Both the position numbers and the translations under genes were made by a program. A stretch of DNA of 64,000 nucleotides from Gordonibacter massiliensis (ex Traore et al. 2017). GTDB lineage: Bacteria > Actinomycetota > Coriobacteriia > Coriobacteriales > Eggerthellaceae. A model generated the notes under the pieces. That model saw only the letters and a program-made list of their open reading frames with translations, searched no databases and was not told the origin of the DNA. The DNA is taken from NCBI GenBank assembly GCA_900170005.1, contig LT827128.1:3034168-3098167 (forward strand). The letters are read 5' to 3'. Each line of letters starts with the position of its first letter. Within the stretch, counting starts at the first letter, position 1. Shown here one piece after another: positions 34,318-43,700 of the stretch.

Positions 34318-35166
34318 ATGATATGGGGTCCTTTGATTGCCTGGTATCTTTTCCTTGCCGGTTTGTCGGCGGGCGCGTTCGCGGCCACGGCCTATATCGG
34401 ACGCAAGTATCCTAAAACGGGCAAAATCTGCTTCTTCGGCCGCATCGTCGCCTTCGTCGCTTTGTGTGCCGGGCTCGTCTTTCTCATGGTCGACGCAGAG
34501 GCCGGCTTGTCCGATCCGGGGCGCTTTTTCCTGCTGTTCAACAACCCGGCCTCGGTTATGACCATCGGCGTGTACATCATATGCCTGTACCTGGTGGTGC
34601 TCGTCGCGTCGATCGTGCTCGACGTGATGAAAAAGGCGCAGCCGCGTATCCTTTCGGCGATTGGCTGCGTGCTGGCGCTGTGCTTGGCGGCCTACACCGG
34701 CTTCCTGTTGGGCGCCGCCACGCCGTACCCGCTGTGGAGCAATGCGGCGCTTCCGGTGCTGTTCGTGGTGTCGGGCGCATCGGCGGGTTTAGCCGCGGTG
34801 CTCGCGGTGGGGCGCATCGTGAATGCCGGCCAGGTCTCCCGCATGCGCGAGTTGAACCGCTTCGGCGTGGCGCTGCCGTTGGCGGAGGCGTTCGTTTTGT
34901 TCTGCATGCTCGTTTCGGTGGCATCTGGTTCCGCTGACGGTGCGGCTTCGGTGGCCTCGCTGGTAAGCGGTGCCCATGCGCTGGCGTTCGTGGGCGGCGT
35001 GATTGTGCTGGGTTTGCTGTTGCCGTTCGTGATCGAGCTGGTGCAAGTGAAGCGGAAGAGCCACAACGCGGCGCTCGGCTTCATTGCCGATGCCGGTGTT
35101 CTAGTGGGCGGTTTCTGCCTGCGCTACGCGGTTGTTGCCGCTGCGGTTTTCACGCTGTGCGTGTAA
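34318..35166 (+). CDS. NrfD/PsrC-like membrane quinol oxidase subunit 1
   Basis: 282 residues and about eight hydrophobic segments, beginning GPLIAWYLFLAGLSAGAFAATA, the NrfD signature. It anchors the complex and exchanges electrons with menaquinol. ATG 34318 has AGGTGA at good spacing; an in-frame GTG at 34309 overlaps the ferredoxin stop but has no binding site. Last gene of the operon, followed by a terminator at 35209. Confidence 0.88.
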   Translation: MIWGPLIAWYLFLAGLSAGAFAATAYIGRKYPKTGKICFFGRIVAFVALCAGLVFLMVDAEAGLSDPGRFFLLFNNPASVMTIGVYIICLYLVVLVASIVLDVMKKAQPRILSAIGCVLALCLAAYTGFLLGAATPYPLWSNAALPVLFVVSGASAGLAAVLAVGRIVNAGQVSRMRELNRFGVALPLAEAFVLFCMLVSVASGSADGAASVASLVSGAHALAFVGGVIVLGLLLPFVIELVQVKRKSHNAALGFIADAGVLVGGFCLRYAVVAAAVFTLCV

Positions 35167-35208
35167 AGAGCAAGCTGCAGCGTGATTGAGAAGCGTCTTT
35201 GCGCGTTT

Positions 35209-35240
35209 GAAAGGCGAGGCCGAATCGGCCTCGCCTTTTT
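35209..35240 (+). terminator. Terminator of first molybdoenzyme operon
   Basis: AAAGGCGAGGCC (35210-35221) and GGCCTCGCCTTT form a perfect stem with a short loop, followed by further T residues. Placed 43 bases after the NrfD stop. Confidence 0.9.
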
Positions 35241-35288
35241 CAAAGGAGCTTTTGTTGCGGCCTTCATGCATGATGTGCAGTTGGGTGC

Positions 35289-37148
35289 TCACATAAGCGC
35301 TCCAATGCGGAAGGCCAGAACGCCGGGCATGTCGGTGTGGCCGTAGTATACGAACGAGAACGCGGGGTCGGCCAGCATCTCGTCTTTTACCACGTACAAG
35401 ACCGACACTTCACGCGTTTCACCGGGCTCCATCGTCTGGAAGTAGTAGCGGGACTCCCACGTGGGGCCTTCGTGTCCGCTGCGCCAGACGGACTCGGAGA
35501 GCATCCCCATGTCGGCATAATACTGGTCGCCATCCGGCTGCAAGGTGGCGAAGAAGCCTTGGGTAAGGAACACGTCGGCCTGCTCGCTAGAGGTGTTCGT
35601 CACGGTCTTCGTGAGCAGCACGTACGAGAAGCCGGGCGACAGGGTGCCGTCGGCTGCGATGGAATACTCGCCGCGCACATCAATGGTGCCGGTTTCCTCG
35701 TCGCGTCGACCGCCACTGCCCTCGTAATATAGAATCAAGTCCTCTAAGGCAACACCTTCGGGCAGGGCGTCCAAGTGCTCGACACGCTCGAACGTGGTTG
35801 CGGTGTTCGCCTCTTGATACGACTTCATGGCCGCAAGATCGGTGACGTTGCCCTTCTCGATAGTTGGGCCGGGTGGCACGTTGGATTTCCCGTTGCCGGA
35901 TTCTGGCTGTGGCTCGGGCGGCGGCTCGAGCTCTCGCGGCTGAGTGAGCGGTTCGGCGAGATAGGGGTGAGACGCCTCGCCGCAGGGGAAAGGCTCGTCG
36001 CTTTGCTTGCTTACCAGTCCGTACAACGTGTGGATGAAAGAGGTTCCGGATTCGTAGCCGGCGATGATGTCGTCGGTTGTCTTACTGGGAACGTTGATGA
36101 TCTCCGGCACCAGCTCCAGTACTTTGTTCATGCCATTTGCTGCAACGGTGATTACGTTCGCCTTGAAGTCAGCGGCGTGTAGATCAATGACTTGTGTGGC
36201 ACACGTTCCGTCATCGAACGTAGCGGTTATGGTGAGCTGCGCACCGTCAAGTGTGTCGAGTGCCTTGTCGTGGTTGGCGTGTATCTGATCGGCTAGCTCG
36301 TCACCGCTGGTCATGGGGAAGACTTCGTTTGTCCACAGGCCGAATGAGTAGTCGCTCATGCTGCTTTCCGGGTCGTCGATGGCATCGGTGTCCACCGTCG
36401 CGCCGAGGCGTTGGTACATATTTACCTTATTGGTCATGTTTGGGTCGTTGCGGTCTTTGCCCACGTTTTCGTCGTTTTCGTTGATGCCTCCGTAGAACGG
36501 TACGCCGGCCACATAGTCGTATTTGCCCAGAAGTTCGCCCTGGCCAATTTTGTACCACTTCCAGCTGTTTGCTTCCTTAGCGAACTCAGGGTCGCTCTCG
36601 CGTGAGTACACTTTGCTTGTTACCCGGTACAGCTCGCCGCGGGACACGTTTGCCTGAATACGGGCGATGTTGTCGCCCACCACGCTGAACACGCAGCCGG
36701 TGTAGAAACCCTCGTTTGCGTAGTCATCTTCGGGCGGGATCATGCGTTGCGTTTCCGTCTCGCAGTTGAAATAGACAACGCCGTTGGATCCCGAGGGCAG
36801 GAGAGTGTCATCCACTGCGCCATATGCCTTCACTTGAAAAGCAAAGTTGTCAGTCACGTTCCCCGATAAGGGGCCTCGCGGCCACGCAAGCGACAGGCCC
36901 ACAACCACGGCGAGCGCTGCCAAGCAGGCGGCGAAAGCTGCCTTATGGAGTGCGGGACGCTTCGCGCGCGAGTGGACGGCGAAGGTGGCCGGGTGCGTGC
37001 GCTTCGATGCGGCAGGGCGTGCGCGCGTTGCCGCACCTGTCGCACGGCGTTCGGCGGCCGCTTTCTTCATCACGTCGTCAAGCAGGCGGTCGGACGCCCT
37101 CACCTCCTGCATCTTCGTAGCGTAGTCGTTGAAGGGATCGTTGCTCAT
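35289..37148 (-). CDS. Large membrane-anchored anti-sigma-like protein (pair 3)
   Basis: 619 residues. N-terminus MSNDPFNDYATKMQEVRASD resembles the other two partners; one membrane helix at about 70-90 (AAFAACLAALAVVVGLSLAW). The extracytoplasmic part is much longer than in pairs 1 and 2: a first domain to about 385, a Pro-rich linker (EPPPEPQPESGNGKS), and a C-terminal beta-rich domain with FSYVLLTKTVTNTSSEQ and TMEPGETREVSVLYVV, like DUF5067/immunoglobulin-type folds. ATG 37148 has AAAGGAGG. Confidence 0.7.
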   Translation of the reverse strand: MSNDPFNDYATKMQEVRASDRLLDDVMKKAAAERRATGAATRARPAASKRTHPATFAVHSRAKRPALHKAAFAACLAALAVVVGLSLAWPRGPLSGNVTDNFAFQVKAYGAVDDTLLPSGSNGVVYFNCETETQRMIPPEDDYANEGFYTGCVFSVVGDNIARIQANVSRGELYRVTSKVYSRESDPEFAKEANSWKWYKIGQGELLGKYDYVAGVPFYGGINENDENVGKDRNDPNMTNKVNMYQRLGATVDTDAIDDPESSMSDYSFGLWTNEVFPMTSGDELADQIHANHDKALDTLDGAQLTITATFDDGTCATQVIDLHAADFKANVITVAANGMNKVLELVPEIINVPSKTTDDIIAGYESGTSFIHTLYGLVSKQSDEPFPCGEASHPYLAEPLTQPRELEPPPEPQPESGNGKSNVPPGPTIEKGNVTDLAAMKSYQEANTATTFERVEHLDALPEGVALEDLILYYEGSGGRRDEETGTIDVRGEYSIAADGTLSPGFSYVLLTKTVTNTSSEQADVFLTQGFFATLQPDGDQYYADMGMLSESVWRSGHEGPTWESRYYFQTMEPGETREVSVLYVVKDEMLADPAFSFVYYGHTDMPGVLAFRIGALM

Positions 37149-37959
37149 GGTCGGCCTCCTTTCCTGAAGGCGTGGTTTCGTTGGTTGTGGGGTGTGGGGA
37201 AGAGGGTAGGTCGTTGGCGGCCGCGCTGCGCGCGGACCGCCCGGCCAACTCCCCGGTTTCGAGGGCGGCCCTCATGTGCTTGCGGGCGCGGTGCAGGCGC
37301 GTGCGCGCGGTCGAAGGGCGGCAGCCCACGAGGCCGGCCACCTCGTCGGTGGAATAGCCCTCCACGTAGTGCAGGTGCACTACGGCGCGCAGGTCGGGAG
37401 GGAGCGCGCCGATGGCGTCCCATACTTCGGAGCCGAACAGGTTGGGCGCTTCGATGGCCGTGTGGCGTTCCGCCAAAGGCTCGTTGCGGCGCTTCCAACC
37501 CGATCGGCCGATATCGCGGCAGCGGTTGACGGTCACGCGCAGCAGCCACGCCTTCAAATGCTCGTCGTCGTTGAATATCGTGTGGTCCTTCAACAAGCGG
37601 ATGAACACGTCTTGGAACACGTCCTCGGCGTCGGAGGCATCGCGCAGCTGGCTCAAGGCCAGGCGCAGCACCATGTCGCCCCAACGGCGCATGGCGCGCT
37701 CGAGGAACGCGTCGGAGCGCAGGTCCGCGGCGGCCGAGTTTGCGGTGGACGGCAGGGTGGCCGTTCGTTGAGGTGCGGGTTCGGGCGCAGGTAGGACCCA
37801 GGGTGCGGGTGCTGGTGCAGGCGCGACTTCAGGAACGAGCGTGCCCCCTGGCGCCGCTGCGGCCTCGGGTGCCGCTGCGGCCCCGCGCGCGAATGCAGCT
37901 CCGGGTGTCGTTGCATCCGCCATTCCGGACGCGCGGACGGACGGTATATGTTCGGGCAT
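37078..37959 (-). CDS. ECF sigma factor with Ala/Pro-rich N-terminal extension (pair 3)
   Basis: 293 residues. The core (about 85-240) matches the other pairs: MVLRLALSQLRDASDAEDVFQDVFIRLL, HLKAWLLRVTVNRCRDI, LPPDLRAVVHLHYVEGYSTDEVA, STARTRLHRARKHMRAA. The first ~80 residues are a low-complexity Ala/Pro stretch (APAPAPAPW) absent from typical ECF factors. ATG 37959 has GAGGAGG. The 3' end overlaps the membrane partner gene by 71 bases. Confidence 0.85.
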   Translation of the reverse strand: MPEHIPSVRASGMADATTPGAAFARGAAAAPEAAAAPGGTLVPEVAPAPAPAPWVLPAPEPAPQRTATLPSTANSAAADLRSDAFLERAMRRWGDMVLRLALSQLRDASDAEDVFQDVFIRLLKDHTIFNDDEHLKAWLLRVTVNRCRDIGRSGWKRRNEPLAERHTAIEAPNLFGSEVWDAIGALPPDLRAVVHLHYVEGYSTDEVAGLVGCRPSTARTRLHRARKHMRAALETGELAGRSARSAAANDLPSSPHPTTNETTPSGKEADHEQRSLQRLRYEDAGGEGVRPPA

Positions 37960-38059
37960 TGGTTTCACCTCCTCGACCATAACACGAACGAGGACGTGCG
38001 ATTGTTCGCGATGGGCGAATCGGATTCACGGGACGGGTTCGCACGACGGGTAGGCCGCG

Positions 38060-38995
38060 CTACGAAAGCTCCCCTTCGGCTTCCGCAGGCTCGCCGTGTC
38101 CCTGCCCGTTCTTTCGTTCGCGGCGTTCCGCCCTACCTGGCAGCGTCACCACGAAGATCGACGCGACGACGAGCACGCAGCCGATCCCCTGCAGAGCCGT
38201 AAGCGTCTCGCCCAGCACGAGATAGGCGAAAAGCAGCGAGAACGGCGTTTCCGACGTGCCTACGAGCGACGCCTTGGTCGCGCCGATGATCTTGATGGAA
38301 ATAAGCAGCAATGCCACGGGAATGACGGTGTTGAACAGCGCCATGGCCGCGCCCAGCCCCAACTGCGTAGGCGTCAGGTCGAGCATGGTGGGAAACGTCG
38401 CGGGAAACGACACGGCCAGCACCGCCAGGCTCACGGCCGTGAGCGAGAACGTGATGGTGAACGTGCCGTCCTTCTTCACGACCTTCTGCCCCAGCACCGA
38501 GTAAACGGCGAACGTCAAGCAGGCCCCCACGCCGTACAACACGCCGAGCGGGGATAGCTGCAGGTCGGACCCCGGCAGTACGCCCGATATGAGCACCACA
38601 CCGGCCATGGCCAGCACGAGCGCGGCCACGATCCGCTTCGTAAGGCGTTCGCGAAACACGAGCGTTCCCATAAGCGCCACGACGGCGGGGTACGCGTAGA
38701 GGATGACGGTGGCAAGCCCGGCGGTGATCTCGTTCACCGCCATGAAGTACAAAAGCGCGCTGCCCACGAAGAACACGCCCTGCACGTACACGAGCGGCTG
38801 CCGGCTGAACAGCGGTTGTCGGCGCCATACGACAAGGAAGGCGCCCAGCAGGAGGAATGTCAGGCTGAAGCGCAGCACCATGACCTGCGGCGGTTCGAGT
38901 CCCGTGCCGAACAGGTACTTGCCGATGACTCCCATCGTCGAGTAGAGGATCGCCTGGATCACAGCGAGCGCGTATCCGACTGCCTGCGAGCGCAC
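38060..38995 (-). CDS. EamA/DMT-family transporter
   Basis: 311 residues with ten hydrophobic segments in two EamA repeats (GYALAVIQAILYSTMGVIGKY; GVLYGVGACLTFAVYSVLGQ). PFSLLFAYLVLGETLTALQ near the end is a strong family signature. Exports metabolites or amino acids; substrate unknown. GTG 38995 has GGAGG four bases upstream. It ends with a short charged cytoplasmic tail. Confidence 0.87.
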   Translation of the reverse strand: MRSQAVGYALAVIQAILYSTMGVIGKYLFGTGLEPPQVMVLRFSLTFLLLGAFLVVWRRQPLFSRQPLVYVQGVFFVGSALLYFMAVNEITAGLATVILYAYPAVVALMGTLVFRERLTKRIVAALVLAMAGVVLISGVLPGSDLQLSPLGVLYGVGACLTFAVYSVLGQKVVKKDGTFTITFSLTAVSLAVLAVSFPATFPTMLDLTPTQLGLGAAMALFNTVIPVALLLISIKIIGATKASLVGTSETPFSLLFAYLVLGETLTALQGIGCVLVVASIFVVTLPGRAERRERKNGQGHGEPAEAEGELS

Positions 38996-39123
38996 CGAGC
39001 CTCCTTCTTACACCGATAGGGATTATTCCGTAGTATGCACCCTCCGCCCCATCCCATCAAGCGCCCTTGCCGCCTGAACCGTCAACCGCCTTACGCGGGC
39101 TGCCTCGCGCCCTGGCGGATGCC

Positions 39124-39262
39124 TTGAGTGCGCGATGCGAGCGAAGGGAGGCGCCGCGGAGCGGCGAGCCGAAGGCCGGAGTCGAAGGATCTTCAAGGAC
39201 GGAAGCCTTCCTTTGCCGAAGATCCTTCGACTCCGCGCTTCGCGCTCCGCTCAGGATGACAG
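39124..39262. repeat. Inverted-repeat element, family A copy 2
   Basis: GGAGTCGAAGGATCTTC on the left faces GAAGATCCTTCGACTCC on the right within about 39176-39237, flanked by GAGCGAAG-type and CTCAGGATGACA ends. Related to 19999-20194 and 58631-58793. The gap 38996-39533 has no gene. Confidence 0.7.
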
Positions 39263-39400
39263 GGTGGGGCGTCGTGTTTCGCTCGGATGACAGGATGGGG
39301 CGTCGCGCTCCCATAGGATGACAGGGCGGGTCGTCGTGTTTCGCCCAAGACGCCGGGATGGGCCTTCGCGCTCTGCTCAAGACGGCGGGGAGGGGCTCCT
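39254..39400. repeat. Degenerate 31-32-bp tandem repeats
   Basis: Units begin near 39254, 39285, 39316, 39348 and 39380, each starting GGATGACAGG or AGACGCCGGG and continuing with a TGGGGCGTCG-like core. They extend the right end of the family A element, as if its terminus had been serially duplicated. Confidence 0.5.
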
Positions 39401-39533
39401 CACCCCGTTTCGTCGCATCCCGCGTGCGAAAACAACGTAATCGCACGTGGAGCGGTTGCGCGACGCCGCCTCGTCCTCTATATTATCCTTATCAATATCT
39501 ATTTCTATATGGATATATTCGAAGGGAAGGCCC

Positions 39534-40520
39534 GTGCCCAGCAACGACGCTCTGACCGCCGACGAGGTTGCCGGCATCCTCCAAGTGAGCAAGAACACCG
39601 TTTACAACCTGGTCAAACGCGACGAACTCGCGTCGTACCACATCGGGCGCAAAATGCGCTTCACCATGGGCGACGTCGAGAACTACATCGCGCGCTCGAA
39701 GCGCACGGCGCCCGCGGTGGGAAGGCGGTCCGCCGTTAAGCCTCGTCGCGCGGATTCTTCGCGCGCCGTGTCGAAGCCGGTGGAGGTCGCCGGTTCGCTA
39801 CGCCCTTCGCCTGCGCCGTCGGGCGAGTACGTCATCGCGGGCAACGACGTCATCGGCGACGTGATCGCGAACTACCTGGGAGCCACGGACTCCCCGGTCA
39901 ACCGCGTGTACGAGGGCAGCTACGCGGCGTTGGTGGACCTCTACCTCGGTCGGGCGCACGCGGCGCTCGTCCATCTGTACGACGGGGCCACGCGCTCCTA
40001 CAACGTGGAGGCGGTTTCCCGGCTCATGCCGGGCCTGCCGGTGAAGCTGGTGCGCCTTGTGGGGCGCCGCCAAGGGTTCATCGTCGCGCGCGGCAACCCC
40101 AAGAACCTGCGCACGTGGGAAGACCTGCTGCGTCCCGGCGTGCGCCTGGTGAACCGCGAGCGCGGCTGCGGGTCGCGCATCCTGCTGGACGAGGCTCTTT
40201 CAAGCTTGGGAGCCGACCGCTCAAAGCTTGCGGGATACGACCGCGAGGCGAATTCCGCTCTGTCCATGGCCTCGTTCGTCGCCCGCGGCGCCGCCGACGT
40301 GGGCATCGGGGCGGAGCGGGTGTTCCATCAGGTGGAAGGCGTCGACTTCCTGCCATTGCAGGACGAATGGCTCGACATCGCCCTCGCGAAGGGCCCTGGT
40401 TCCGCGCGCGTCGCAGGCACGGTGGCGAAGCTCGCGCGCACGCGCCCTTTTCGCGAGGAGATAGCCACCATCGTGGGCTACGACGTGTCACGTATGGGCG
40501 AGGTCGTGTACGAACGCTGA
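39534..40520 (+). CDS. HTH regulator with substrate-binding-like domain
   Basis: 328 residues. An excisionase/MerR-type helix-turn-helix at about 5-55 (LTADEVAGILQVSKNTVYNLV, YHIGRKMRFTMGDVENYI), a basic linker, then a ModA-like periplasmic-binding fold used in the cytoplasm (GNDVIGDVIANYL, VRLVNRERGCGSRILLDEAL, VARGAADVGIGAERVF). Such one-component regulators often sense molybdate, tungstate or a related ligand, which would fit this molybdoenzyme-rich genome, but no target is adjacent. GTG 39534 follows GAAGGGAAGG. An AT-rich stretch at 39480-39520 with AATATC/GATATATT halves may be its operator. Confidence 0.75.
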   Translation: MPSNDALTADEVAGILQVSKNTVYNLVKRDELASYHIGRKMRFTMGDVENYIARSKRTAPAVGRRSAVKPRRADSSRAVSKPVEVAGSLRPSPAPSGEYVIAGNDVIGDVIANYLGATDSPVNRVYEGSYAALVDLYLGRAHAALVHLYDGATRSYNVEAVSRLMPGLPVKLVRLVGRRQGFIVARGNPKNLRTWEDLLRPGVRLVNRERGCGSRILLDEALSSLGADRSKLAGYDREANSALSMASFVARGAADVGIGAERVFHQVEGVDFLPLQDEWLDIALAKGPGSARVAGTVAKLARTRPFREEIATIVGYDVSRMGEVVYER

Positions 40521-40561
40521 AAAACTGGCAATAGGCTCTTCTCAAATAATAGACTATGTCA

Positions 40562-40626
40562 TATAATAGCAGTGGTCTGAGGCACCGGAACCATCATGAT
40601 CCCTCCAACCATGATGGTTCCGCCTC
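40562..40626 (+). promoter_or_regulatory. Promoter -10 and strong leader hairpin before recJ-recQ
   Basis: TATAAT at 40562-40567 is followed by a hairpin: GGAACCATCATG (40587-40598) with CATGATGGTTCC (40610-40621), extended by GAGGC (40579-40583) with GCCTC (40622-40626). Little T tract follows, so it is either a structured leader or a terminator for the upstream gene. Gap 40521-40750 has no gene. Confidence 0.45.
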
Positions 40627-40750
40627 TTCAGGAACGTTTCCTCTCATCTTCTTCTCATGCGCGCTCGACTCCCTCCGGTGACACGGCGGGCGGATTGTGG
40701 GACAATGAGGCGTGAAATATCGACTCTTCGCATGTGAGGTATGAGCGCCC

Positions 40751-43700
40751 ATGTCTGCCCAGTTCAACATCAAAGCGGCCGACCCTGCCGCCGTCGCGCG
40801 CATCGAGCGCGGCTTGGGGTTGCCGCGTTTCGTGGCCGCCACGCTCGTGGCGCGCGGTATCGTCGAGCCCGAACAGGTTCGCACGTTCTTGGAGCCCTCG
40901 CTCGATCGCGACTGGCTCGACCCCTACGGCATCCCAGGTTTGTCCGAGGTGGCCGACGCGCTCGAGGCGGTCATGCGGAAGGACGGCCGCATCGTCGTGT
41001 TCGGCGACTTCGACCTCGACGGCATCTCGGCCACGTCCGTGCTCACGCGCGGGCTGCGCGCGCTCGGCGCGCATGCCGACCCGTTCATCCCGCGCCGCTT
41101 CGAAGAGGGGTACGGCCTGACCGAGGCCGCGTTCGAGCGCGCGCGCACGCTCGACCCCGACTTCATCGTCACGGTGGACTGCGGCATCGCCTGCAAGGTG
41201 GAGGCCGCCGCCATCGTGGCCGCCGGCGTGGGCCTGGCCGTGACCGACCACCACGAGCCGGTCGACCTGGTGCCGGAGGGCGTGCCGGTGGCCGACCCGA
41301 AGTGCGACGAAACGTGCGAAAGCGCCATCTTGGCCGGCGTGGGCGTGGCCTTGAAGCTCGTGCAGGTGCTGGGCGGCCGCTTCGGCTACCCGCATCTGTG
41401 GCGCAGCTACACCGACCTGGCAACGCTGGGCACGGTGGCCGACCTCATGCCCATGCGCGGCGAGAACCGCGCGCTCGTGGCCGACGGCATCCGCCGCATG
41501 AACGACGCGCCGCGCCCCTGCATTGCCGCGCTGCTGGGCACGAGCGGCGCGGCCGACAAGCCCGTCTCCGCCACGAACCTCAGCTTCTCGCTCATCCCGC
41601 GCCTGAACGCCGCCGGTCGCATGGGCGACGCGCAGCTGGCGCTCGACCTGCTCATGACCGACGACTTCGACACGGCGTGCCGCCTGGCCCAGGAGCTGGA
41701 GGCCGTGAACGACCAGCGCCGCACCATCGAGGCCGAGCTTTCCGAGATAGCGAAGGCGCAGGCGGCCGACCTCTACCACGGCCAGCGCGCGCTCGTGGTT
41801 TCGGGCGACGGCTGGCACGAGGGCGTGAAGGGCATCGTGGCGAGCCGCTTGGTGAACGCCTACGGCGTGCCCAGCCTGCTGTTCACCATCGACGGCGACG
41901 AGGCGCGCGGGTCGGGCCGCAGCGTGGGCCAAGTGAACCTGTTCAAGGCCGTCGAGAGTGCGTCGGACCTGCTCACGCGCTTCGGCGGGCACGATGCGGC
42001 CGTGGGCGTGACGCTGCCGGCCGACAAGCTGCCCGAGTTCTCCGAGCGCCTGTGCGCCTACATGGACGAGCTGCCCGAAGGCGCCTTCCACCCGCTCATC
42101 GAGATCGACACGTGCGTGGCGCTCGACGAGCTCACGCTCGAGAACGTGGAGAAGCTGGACGCGCTGGCGCCCTTCGGCCAGGAGAACCCTGTGCCGTGCT
42201 TCCTCGCGCGCGACGTGACGCTGGTGAACTGCCGCGCGGTGGGCGCGGAGAAGAACCACTTCTCGTGCTCGCTGTCCGACGGGCGCAACACGGTGGCCGG
42301 CATCATGTTCCACTGCACGGACATCGAGGCGCTCATGCACACCGACAGCGTGGTGAACGCCGCGTTCGAGGTGCAGATCGACGAATGGCGCGGACGCCGC
42401 ACGGTGAAGGCCATGCTACAGTCGCTCGCGCCCGCGCGCACCTGCGGCGCGCTCGAAGCGTGCCTCAACCCCGAGAACCTCAGCTTCGTGGCCGATCTGT
42501 ACGCCACGAGCGACGCCGAGCTGTGCGCCGACGTCGAGCACAGCCCCGAGGCCGTCGAGGCGTACGAGGCCGCCCGCGCGGCGAACCGCGAGCAGTGGGA
42601 GCGCAAGGCCGCGAGCGACCCGGCGGGCCTCGAGGCCGACATCGTGCGGGCCATCATCGGCGACGGCGCCCTCCACGCGTCGCAGCGCACCGTGCTCGAC
42701 CATCTGGACGCGGGCCGCTCCGTGCTGGCCGTCATGGCCACGGGTCGCGGCAAGTCGCTCGTGTTCCAAGTGCACGCCGCCTGCCGCGCCTTGCGCGAGC
42801 GCACGGCCAGCCTGTTCGTGTACCCGCTGCGCGCGCTCATCGCCGACCAGGCGTTCCACTTGAACGAGGCGCTGGAACCGTTCGGCATCGCCGTGTCGGT
42901 GCTCACGGGGGAGAGCACCCCCGAGGAGCGCCGCCAGACGTTCGCTGGTTTGGCCGACGGTTCGGTGGACATCGTGCTGACCACGCCCGAGTTCTTGGGG
43001 TACCACGCCGGCGAGTTCGCGCAATCGAGGCGCATCGGCTTCGTGGTGGTGGACGAGGCCCATCACATCGGCTTGGCCCGCGCGGGCCAGCGTCCCGCCT
43101 ACGCCGCCATCGGGCAGGCGGTGGCGCAGCTGGGAGAGCCGGTGGTGCTGGCGCTCACCGCGACGGCCGACGACGGCATCGCCGACGCCATCCGCACCGC
43201 GCTGCCGCTGGACGAGCTCGTGCTGGACGAGGCGGATCGTCCCAACCTGGGCGTGGACGACCGCCGCAACCTGAAGAACCGCGAGGACTACCTGGCCAAC
43301 CTCGTAGCCGGCGGCGAGAAGACGGTGGTGTACGTGAACTCCCGCGAGCAGTCCGTGGCCGTGGCGCGCACGCTGCGCAAGCGCGTGCCGCAGATGGCGC
43401 CGCTCATCGGCTTCTACAACGCGGGACTCACCCGTGTGGAGCGGGCGCGGGTGGAGGATCTGTTCCGCACCGACGCGCTCAAGGTGCTCGTGGCCACGTC
43501 GGCCTTCGGCGAGGGCGTGAACATTCCGAACATCAAGCACGTGGTGCTGTACCACCTGCCGTACAACGAGGTGGAGTTCAACCAGATGAGCGGCCGCGCC
43601 GGGCGCGACGGCACGCCGGCCCAGGTGCACTTGCTGTTCGGGCGCAACGACGCGGGCATCAACGAGCAGGTTCTGCGCGACATGACGCCCGACCACGACT

